A stretch of DNA of 64,000 nt from Streptomyces sp. H27-H1 (lineage in GTDB: Bacteria > Actinomycetota > Actinomycetes > Streptomycetales > Streptomycetaceae). The notes beneath the pieces are model-generated. The model had not been told where the DNA came from. It made no database searches and saw only the letters and a program-made list of their open reading frames with translations. Shown piece by piece: positions 58,372 through 64,000 of the stretch. Numbering within the stretch: the stretch's first letter is position 1; every line of letters starts with the position of its first letter. The stretch is taken from contig NZ_JAPNLJ010000001.1 of NCBI RefSeq assembly GCF_026627445.1, positions 62,001 to 126,000 on the forward strand. The letters are read 5' to 3'. The translations under genes and the position numbers were made by a program.

Positions 58372-59490
58372 TCAGCGACGCGACATGTAGATGTCGAGCG
58401 CCTTGTGCAGCAGCTTGTTGAGCGGGAAGTCCCACTCGCCGACGTACTCGACGGCCTCGCCGCCCGTGCCGACCTTGAACTGGATCAGACCGAACAGGTG
58501 GTCGTTCTCGTCCAGGGTGTCACTGATGCCGCGCAGGTCGTAGACGCTTGCGCCGAGCGCGTAGGAGTCGCGCAGCATGCGCCACTGCATCGCGTTCGAG
58601 GGGCGGACCTCGCGCTTGTGGTTGGCGGACGCGCCGTACGAGTACCAGACGTGCTGGCCGACGGTGAGCATCGTGGCGGCGGCCAGCGGCTCTCCCTCGT
58701 GCGTGGCGATGTACAGCCGCATCCGGTTGGGGTCCTCGGAGTTGAGGGCCGTCCACTGGCGCTGGAAGTAGCTGAGCGGGCGCGGACGGAACTTGTCGCG
58801 CTCGGCCGTGACCTCGTACAGCTTCTGCCAGGTCGGCAGGTCCTCGTAACCGCCCTGGACGACCTCGACGCCGGCCTTCTCGGCCTTCTTGATGTTGCGG
58901 CGCCACAGCTGGTTGAAGCCCTTGAGGACGTCGTCCAGCGAGCGGTTGGCCAGCGGTACCTGGAAGACGTACCGGGGCTGGACGTCGCCGAAGCCGGCGC
59001 CGCCGTCCTCGGCCTGCTGCCAGCCCATCCGGCGCAGCTTGTCGGAGACCTCGAAGGCGCGGGGCTCGATGACGGAGGCCTCCACGTCGCGCAGGCGCTT
59101 GACCTCCGGGTCCTGGATCCCGGCCTTGATGGCGGTCGAGTTCCAGCGGCGGATGACGACGGGCGGGCCCATCTTCACGGTGAAGGCGCCCTGCTGCTTG
59201 AGGTGCGCCAGCATCGGCTGGAGCCACTCGTCGAGGTTGGGGGCGTACCAGTTGATGACCGGGCCCTCGGGAAGGTACGCGAGGTATCGCTTCACCTTGG
59301 GCAGCTGTCGGTACAACACGAGTGCGGCGCCGACGAGTTCGCCGGACTGGTCGAACCATCCGAGGTTCTCGGAGCGCCACTCGTTCTTCACGTCGGCCCA
59401 CGCCGGGACCTGGCAGTGGCTAGCCGAGGGCAGGCTCTGGAGGTAGCCCAGGTGCTGCTCTCGGCTGATGGTCCTCAGGGACAGGCTCAT
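58372..59490 (-). CDS. femX: FemX-type peptidoglycan bridge aminoacyltransferase
   Basis: Fem/GNAT-fold transferase of 372 residues that adds the bridge amino acid (Gly in Streptomyces) to the peptidoglycan precursor, using aminoacyl-tRNA. Family segments include VPAWADVKNEWRSENLGWFD, the double GNAT fold with FNQLWRRNIKKAEKAGVEV and a coiled-coil region, and RPSNAMQWRMLRDSYALGASVYDLRGI. ATG start. Probably cotranscribed with the racemase-like gene. The glycine specificity is taken from Streptomyces biology. Confidence 0.93.
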   Translation of the reverse strand: MSLSLRTISREQHLGYLQSLPSASHCQVPAWADVKNEWRSENLGWFDQSGELVGAALVLYRQLPKVKRYLAYLPEGPVINWYAPNLDEWLQPMLAHLKQQGAFTVKMGPPVVIRRWNSTAIKAGIQDPEVKRLRDVEASVIEPRAFEVSDKLRRMGWQQAEDGGAGFGDVQPRYVFQVPLANRSLDDVLKGFNQLWRRNIKKAEKAGVEVVQGGYEDLPTWQKLYEVTAERDKFRPRPLSYFQRQWTALNSEDPNRMRLYIATHEGEPLAAATMLTVGQHVWYSYGASANHKREVRPSNAMQWRMLRDSYALGASVYDLRGISDTLDENDHLFGLIQFKVGTGGEAVEYVGEWDFPLNKLLHKALDIYMSRR

Positions 59491-59619
59491 GCGGGGCGTC
59501 TCCTCGGCGGCTTCGCTGGCTATGGCGCGAAGCCTACTGCGACAGGGGCGCCACCCATCTGGGGGACAGGCCGTGCCTGGGCCGGTGGGAGGCCGGCGCC
59601 CCGTCGCGGAAGCACCCGG

Positions 59620-59934
59620 TCAGCCCAGCCAGCCGCCGAAGAGACCGCCGTGTGCCATGCCGAGGAAGAAGCCGAAGGCCGAGGCGCCCAGGCCGACGAT
59701 CAGTGCTGAGCGCTCGCGTGTCGTGACGGAGACGAACTGGCCGTAGAGCCCGGTGACGATCCCGATCAGCCCCGTCCACGAGCTGATCAGGTGCAGATTG
59801 TCGAAGAAGGCCGTGACGAACGCCACGGCGCCGAGGATCAGGGTGACCGCCACCAGGGTGTCCTGGAGCGGATGGGACTTGCCGTCGGTCGCGAAGAGCG
59901 AGATGGAGGACTGGCGTCGCATTGCCTGTGCCAT
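59620..59934 (-). CDS. small membrane protein of unknown function
   Basis: A 104-residue protein with three hydrophobic segments (about 28-47, 54-73 and 81-98) after a short basic N-terminus. ATG 59934 is chosen because AGGAGGTG lies at ideal spacing; the longer frame to 60012 is not needed. It is conserved next to rpsF in Streptomyces as far as I recall, without known function. It is divergent from rpsF. Confidence 0.82.
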   Translation of the reverse strand: MAQAMRRQSSISLFATDGKSHPLQDTLVAVTLILGAVAFVTAFFDNLHLISSWTGLIGIVTGLYGQFVSVTTRERSALIVGLGASAFGFFLGMAHGGLFGGWLG

Positions 59935-60184
59935 CGGAAGGCACCTCCTGGCTGCAGCAGAGCGGTGCTGCGGGCTTCCCACGGCAGGAGCCGAAGGCAT
60001 AGCACCGAGCACACCCGATGCATACAGATTGTGGCCTCCTGGCGCCGGATTTCAACCGGAAGGAGTCGACGAGGTAGTCTGTACAGCTGCGCGGTGTCTG
60101 CTCTGCAGATGCCGTGCGCACGCATCACGACCCTCCTGCCACGGAACGACCGTGGCCGCTGAGTCCAAAGGAGGTGGGTTCCAC

Positions 60185-60475
60185 ATGCGTCACTACGAAG
60201 TGATGGTCATCCTCGACCCCGATCTCGAGGAGCGCGCTGTCTCCCCGCTGATCGAGAACTTCCTTTCTGTCGTCCGTGAGGGCAATGGAAAGGTCGAGAA
60301 GGTCGACACCTGGGGCCGTCGTCGTCTCGCTTACGAGATCAAGAAGAAGCCCGAGGGCATCTACTCGGTCATCGACCTTCAGGCCGAGCCTGCGGTCGTC
60401 AAGGAGCTTGACCGACAGCTGAACCTGAACGAGTCGGTTCTCCGGACCAAGGTCCTTCGCCCCGAGACCCACTGA
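60185..60475 (+). CDS. rpsF: 30S ribosomal protein S6
   Basis: Ribosomal protein of 96 residues beginning [19 protein letters not shown] and containing [18 protein letters not shown], which contacts S18. ATG 60185 follows a strong AAGGAGG. First gene of the rpsF-ssb-rpsR-rplI operon. Confidence 0.98.
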   Translation: MRHYEVMVILDPDLEERAVSPLIENFLSVVREGNGKVEKVDTWGRRRLAYEIKKKPEGIYSVIDLQAEPAVVKELDRQLNLNESVLRTKVLRPETH

Positions 60476-60547
60476 ACTTCGGTTCAGCGGTAATCGGGAC
60501 CGAGTAGCACAGCAGCCCAGCAGCAATCCCCGCCGAGAGGTTCATCC

Positions 60548-61162
60548 ATGGCAGGCGAGACCGTCATCACGGTCGTCGGCAATCTCGTCGACGACCCCGA
60601 GCTGCGCTTCACCCCCTCGGGTGCGGCGGTCGCGAAGTTCCGTGTCGCGTCCACTCCCCGCATCTTCGACAAGCAGACCAATGAGTGGAAGGACGGCGAA
60701 GGCCTGTTCCTCACCTGCTCGGTCTGGCGTCAAGCGGCGGAGAACGTCGCCGAGTCCCTTCAGCGGGGCATGCGCGTCATCGTGCAGGGCCGGCTGAAGC
60801 AGCGGTCGTACGAGGACCGCGAGGGTGTCAAGCGCACGGTCTACGAGCTGGACGTCGAGGAAGTCGGCCCCAGCCTGAAGACCGCCACGGCCAAGGTCGC
60901 CAAGACCACCGGTCGCGGTGGCCAGGGTGGATACGGCGGCGGTGGCGGCGGTCAGCAGCAGGGCGGCGGCGGTGGCAACTGGGGCGGAGCCCCCAGTGGC
61001 GGCGCTGCTCCCCAGGGTGGCGGAGCTCCCTCCGACGACCCCTGGGCGTCCAGTGCGCCGGCCGGCGGCCAGCAGCAGGGCGGCGGCGGTGGCGGTTGGG
61101 GCGGAAGCTCCGGCGGCACCGGCGGCTCCGGCGGTGGCTACTCGGACGAGCCCCCTTTCTAG
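60548..61162 (+). CDS. ssb: single-stranded DNA-binding protein
   Basis: Tetrameric OB-fold protein of 204 residues. The OB fold (about 1-115) starts [26 protein letters not shown] long Gly/Gln-rich linker (120-195) leads to the acidic tip DEPPF, which docks partner proteins. ATG start. It is encoded between rpsF and rpsR as in most bacteria. Confidence 0.98.
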   Translation: MAGETVITVVGNLVDDPELRFTPSGAAVAKFRVASTPRIFDKQTNEWKDGEGLFLTCSVWRQAAENVAESLQRGMRVIVQGRLKQRSYEDREGVKRTVYELDVEEVGPSLKTATAKVAKTTGRGGQGGYGGGGGGQQQGGGGGNWGGAPSGGAAPQGGGAPSDDPWASSAPAGGQQQGGGGGGWGGSSGGTGGSGGGYSDEPPF

Positions 61163-61205
61163 GGAAGCTCGCACCCCCACTTCTTGATTTCACAGGAGAG
61201 ACACA

Positions 61206-61442
61206 ATGGCGAAGCCGCCTGTGCGCAAGCCTAAGAAGAAGGTCTGCGCGTTCTGCAAGGACAAGACCGTGTACGTGGACTACAAGGACACGAACATGCT
61301 GCGGAAGTTCATTTCCGACCGTGGCAAGATCCGTGCCCGCCGCGTCACCGGCAACTGCACGCAGCACCAGCGTGACGTCGCCACGGCTGTCAAGAACAGC
61401 CGTGAGATGGCACTGCTGCCCTACACGTCCACCGCGCGATAA
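61206..61442 (+). CDS. rpsR: 30S ribosomal protein S18 (zinc-ligand form)
   Basis: A 78-residue ribosomal protein. Cys14 and Cys17 in VCAFCKD with Cys51 and His54 in NCTQHQ form a plausible zinc site, so this is the C+ form. Streptomyces commonly carry a second, zinc-free S18 under Zur control elsewhere. ATG start after GGAGAG. Confidence 0.97.
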   Translation: MAKPPVRKPKKKVCAFCKDKTVYVDYKDTNMLRKFISDRGKIRARRVTGNCTQHQRDVATAVKNSREMALLPYTSTAR

Positions 61443-61460
61443 GGAAAGGGTGACCGAATA

Positions 61461-61907
61461 ATGAAGATCATCCTGACCCACGAGGTCTCTGGCCTCGGCA
61501 CCGCCGGCGATGTCGTAGACGTCAAGGACGGCTACGCTCGCAACTACCTGGTCCCGCGCGGTTTCGCGATCCGCTGGACCAAGGGTGGCGAGAAGGACGT
61601 GGCGCAGATTCGCCGCGCCCGCAAGATCCACGAGATCGCGACCATCGAGCAGGCCGCTGAGTTCAAGGCCAAGCTCGAGGCTGTCAAGGTCCGTCTGGCC
61701 ACCCGCGCGGGTGACGCCGGTCGTCTCTTCGGTTCCGTCACGCCGTCCGACATCGCCACGGCGATCGAGGCGTCCGGTGGCCCGAAGGTCGACAAGCGCC
61801 GCGTGGAGCTGGGCTCCCCGATCAAGACCCTCGGTTCGTACCAGGTCTCCGTGCGTCTGCACGCTGACGTGGCCGCGACCGTGGGCATCGAGGTCGTCGC
61901 CGCCTAA
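61461..61907 (+). CDS. rplI: 50S ribosomal protein L9
   Basis: A 148-residue ribosomal protein with the N-terminal L9 signature ([24 protein letters not shown]), the long connecting helix and a C-terminal domain. ATG 61461. Last gene of the operon, followed by a terminator. Confidence 0.98.
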   Translation: MKIILTHEVSGLGTAGDVVDVKDGYARNYLVPRGFAIRWTKGGEKDVAQIRRARKIHEIATIEQAAEFKAKLEAVKVRLATRAGDAGRLFGSVTPSDIATAIEASGGPKVDKRRVELGSPIKTLGSYQVSVRLHADVAATVGIEVVAA

Positions 61908-61918
61908 GGGCTGCGCAT

Positions 61919-61952
61919 GAAGGGCCGCACCCCTGTGGGGGTGCGGCCCTTC
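61919..61952 (+). terminator. terminator after rplI
   Basis: Inverted repeat GAAGGGCCGCACCCC / GGGGTGCGGCCCTTC with a short loop, then TTCGTTG. Confidence 0.88.
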
Positions 61953-62005
61953 TTCGTTGTCGGGAGTTCTGGTTCTGGTCCTGGGCTCCGGGCGGTCGAT
62001 GCGAT

Positions 62006-62019
62006 GTTTCACGTGAAAC
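62006..62019. other. parS site
   Basis: Perfect GTTTCACGTGAAAC between the rplI terminator and the MATE gene; first of a pair 36 bases apart. Confidence 0.95.
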
Positions 62020-62041
62020 AGAGGCCCGGCTCGGCGGCCCT

Positions 62042-62055
62042 GTTTCACGTGAAAC
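62042..62055. other. parS site
   Basis: Perfect GTTTCACGTGAAAC, second of the pair; it ends 21 bases before the MATE stop codon. Confidence 0.95.
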
Positions 62056-62076
62056 ATCGCCTGCAGGCGCTTGGCT

Positions 62077-63414
62077 CTACCGGGTGGCTCCGGCGACCAG
62101 CCAGCGGCCCGAGCGGGCGCGCAGCTGGAGGGTGACCATCCGGACCACCATCATCAGCGTCATGGCGCACCACAGGGCCGTCAGCCCGCCGCCCAGGGCC
62201 GGTACGAGCAGTGCGGCCGGGGCGAAGACGGCGAGGGTCAGCAGCATGGCCCAGGCCAGGTAGCGGCCGTCGCCCGCGCCCATCAGGACACCATCGAGGA
62301 TGAAGACGATGCCCGAGACGGGCTGCGAGAAGGCCACCACGAGCAGGGCCGGCAGCAGGGCGTCCTCGACGACCGGGTCGCTCGTGAAGAGCGGGATGAA
62401 CACGGGGCGGGCCGCGATCACGAGGAGGCCCAGGACGATGCCGGAGACGATCCCCCACTGCACCATGCGGCGGCAGGCGGCCTTGGCCCCCTCGGTGTCG
62501 CCCGCGCCGAGGTAGCGGCCGATGATGGCCTGCCCGGCGATGGCGATCGCGTCGAGGGCGAAGGCGAGCAGGCTCCACAGCGAGAGCAGGATCTGGTGGG
62601 CCGCGATGTCGGCGTCCCCGAGGCGTGCGGCCACGGCGGTCGCGATCAGCAGGACGGCCCGCAGGGACAGGGTGCGGACCAGCAGGGGTGCACCGGCCTG
62701 TGCGCAGGCCCGGATCCCCTCGATGTCGGGGCGCAGGGAGGCGCCGTGCCGGCGCGCGCCCCGGACGACCACGACCAGGTAGGCGGCGGCCATGGCGCAC
62801 TGGGCGATCACGGTGCCCCAGGCGGAGCCGGCGATGCCGAGGCCGGCCCCGTAGACGAGGGCGACGTTCAGGCCGCCGTTGAGGGCGAAACCGCCGATCG
62901 CCACGTAGAGCGGGGTCCGGGTGTCCTGGAGGCCGCGGATGACACCGGTGGCGGCGAGCACCACGAGCATCGCGGGGATGCCGAAGGCGGAGATCCGCAG
63001 GTAGGTGATCGCGTACGGGGCGACGGTGTCGGAGGCTCCGAAGAGGGAGATCAGGGAGGGCGCCGTGGGGAGCACGACGGCGACGACGACCGCGCCGAGC
63101 AGCAGGGCGAGCCAGATGCCGTCCATGCCCTGCCGGATGGCAGCCTGGAGGTCGCCGGCGCCGACACGGCGGGCCACGGCCGCGGTGGTGGCATAGGCCA
63201 GGAAGACGAAGATGCTCACGGCCGTGGTGAGCAGTGCGGCCGCGATGCCGAGACCGGCCAGCTGGGGTGTGCCGAGGTGGCCCACGATGGCACTGTCGGC
63301 CATCACGAAGAGGGGTTCGGCGACGAGGGCACCGAAGGCGGGGACGGCGAGTGCGAGGATCTCGCGGTCGTGCCGTCTCGGGGCAGCCTTCGGTGCTGTG
63401 GGGGCCTGTCTCAT
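62077..63414 (-). CDS. MATE family efflux transporter
   Basis: Cation-coupled exporter of 445 residues with 12 membrane helices in two homologous halves (LALAVPAFGALVAEPLFVMADSAIVGHLGTPQLAGLGIA in the first, ALDAIAIAGQAIIGRYLGAGDTEGAK in the second). It belongs to the DinF-like branch by appearance. ATG start at 63414. The substrate is unknown. It is divergent from dnaB. Confidence 0.93.
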   Translation of the reverse strand: MRQAPTAPKAAPRRHDREILALAVPAFGALVAEPLFVMADSAIVGHLGTPQLAGLGIAAALLTTAVSIFVFLAYATTAAVARRVGAGDLQAAIRQGMDGIWLALLLGAVVVAVVLPTAPSLISLFGASDTVAPYAITYLRISAFGIPAMLVVLAATGVIRGLQDTRTPLYVAIGGFALNGGLNVALVYGAGLGIAGSAWGTVIAQCAMAAAYLVVVVRGARRHGASLRPDIEGIRACAQAGAPLLVRTLSLRAVLLIATAVAARLGDADIAAHQILLSLWSLLAFALDAIAIAGQAIIGRYLGAGDTEGAKAACRRMVQWGIVSGIVLGLLVIAARPVFIPLFTSDPVVEDALLPALLVVAFSQPVSGIVFILDGVLMGAGDGRYLAWAMLLTLAVFAPAALLVPALGGGLTALWCAMTLMMVVRMVTLQLRARSGRWLVAGATR

Positions 63415-63838
63415 GTGCTCAATCTAATCTTCCACAGGTAATAGACGCAAGGGGGCTGGACTCCTTACGAATCCACCGATTCGAGCGTTCGCCCCACCTC
63501 GTTGGAGGCGATCTCGAGACAGTGGCCAAGAATTTTCTCCCCCACAGCCCGTGGAGGGAGAAACCCCAGGTCAGATAAGGTGCATGGGTGGGCCAGGTGA
63601 TTTTGTCCACAGCGCCGTCCCCCGGTCCGTGCACAGCTTCCGGGGAGTTACCCACAGCATTGGCGCCGTCATCCACACACCCTGTGGATAACAAGATTGG
63701 CTGACGTCGCTCCCGGCCCTACCGTTGGTTCGTTGTCCGACTCGCCGAGAGCCGATTCGGGTGCCCCAAATGTCAGAGCTGTGTCGTAGAAAGAGTGACA
63801 CGGCAAGGTCCGCGTTGCGGACGGGAGGAGGCGGCCCG
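63415..63838. promoter_or_regulatory. MATE-dnaB intergenic region with DnaA-box cluster
   Basis: No gene is visible in these 424 bases. Four DnaA boxes lie at 63603-63611 (TTGTCCACA, perfect), 63648-63656 (TTACCCACA), 63669-63677 (TCATCCACA) and 63683-63691 (TTATCCACA on the minus strand). Weaker TCCACA/CCCACA cores occur at 63431 and 63541. They lie about 150-235 bases upstream of dnaB and could link helicase expression to DnaA level, or titrate DnaA (inference). No confident promoter hexamers were found. Confidence 0.65.
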
Positions 63839-64000
63839 GTGAGCATGTCCGAGCCCATGGACGACCCCTGGGCCGACAGCGGTCCAGGTGACCGTCTGCC
63901 CGCCCGCCCGCGTCGAGGCGGCGAAGGCCGTGGCCGCGGGGACGAACAGAGCGACAGGGGCCGCGAGGGCGGCTCCTGGGACGGTGGTGGCGGCGGCTTC
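63839..64000 (+). CDS. dnaB: replicative DNA helicase DnaB, 5' end only
   Basis: The first 54 codons of dnaB run to the window edge. The opening MSMSEPMDDPWADSGPGDRL and the following Arg/Gly-rich disordered stretch match, as I recall them, the N-terminal extension of Streptomyces DnaB ahead of the helicase domains, which lie outside the window. GTG 63839 follows GAGGAGG; an ATG two codons later is an alternative. The place after rpsF-ssb-rpsR-rplI supports the call. Confidence 0.88.
   Translation, partial: MSMSEPMDDPWADSGPGDRLPARPRRGGEGRGRGDEQSDRGREGGSWDGGGGGF

Noticed and set aside
59543..59602. GGGGCGCC / GGCGCCCC inverted repeat between the small membrane gene and femX
   Set aside because: Only 8 bp with a 42-base loop and no T run; too weak to call a terminator.

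Overview
This window is the replication-origin core of a Streptomyces-type chromosome (Actinomycetota). The sequence is very G+C rich and GTG starts are common. The order gyrA-gyrB-DUF721-recF-gnd-dnaN-[oriC]-dnaA-rpmH-rnpA-yidD-yidC-jag-rsmG-parA-parB is intact. oriC is a non-coding stretch with about 20 DnaA boxes. Nine perfect copies of the Streptomyces parS palindrome GTTTCACGTGAAAC are scattered through the window. There is no sign of a prophage, IS element or CRISPR array. It reads as conserved core chromosome, close in synteny to the Mycobacterium ori region.

Left arm, 1-19,000: the end of a SEDS (FtsW/RodA) gene, its class B PBP partner and a PASTA-domain PknB kinase read rightwards. 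A leftward operon follows with three class E sortases, pabA, a small membrane protein and a DUF881 protein, and then crgA. After that come a rhomboid protease, a cyclophilin, a DUF5324 protein, a LysM protein, a divergent MarR/DHA2-efflux pair, a secreted protein with a C-terminal anchor, tRNA-Ala, an HTH-regulator/kinase pair facing a large surface-anchored protein, a DLW-39 microprotein and tRNA-Ile.

Origin, 19,000-38,600: DUF3566, gyrA, gyrB, DUF721, recF, gnd and dnaN lie left of oriC, with dnaA on its right, all on the minus strand. rpmH (missed by length-limited ORF calling), rnpA, yidD, yidC, jag, rsmG, parA, parB and a GNAT gene run rightwards. parA, parB and two other genes carry parS inside the reading frame, always encoding the peptide DVSRETS.

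Right arm, 38,600-64,000: trxB-trxA sits behind a textbook SigR promoter (GGGAAT-N18-GTTG). It is followed by sigM with a zinc-binding anti-sigma factor, a pseudokinase split from the MurJ lipid II flippase, a DUF6049 surface protein, the CCA-adding enzyme, an MFS exporter, padR-ino1 behind a perfect inverted-repeat operator, a class A PBP, a GT87 glycosyltransferase, an alanine-racemase-like protein with FemX, then rpsF-ssb-rpsR-rplI, a MATE exporter and the start of dnaB.

The genes serve three linked jobs: starting replication and segregating origins (dnaA, dnaN, gyrase, recF, ssb, dnaB, parAB/parS), building and policing the cell wall (SEDS/PBP, PknB, sortases, CrgA, MurJ, PBP1, FemX), and basic RNA/translation functions (rpmH, rnpA, tRNAs, CCA enzyme, ribosomal proteins). 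The least expected signals are regulatory: DnaA-box clusters away from oriC (next to crgA, parA and dnaB), parS written into protein sequence, and the padR and trxB control elements. I see no wholly new multi-gene system.
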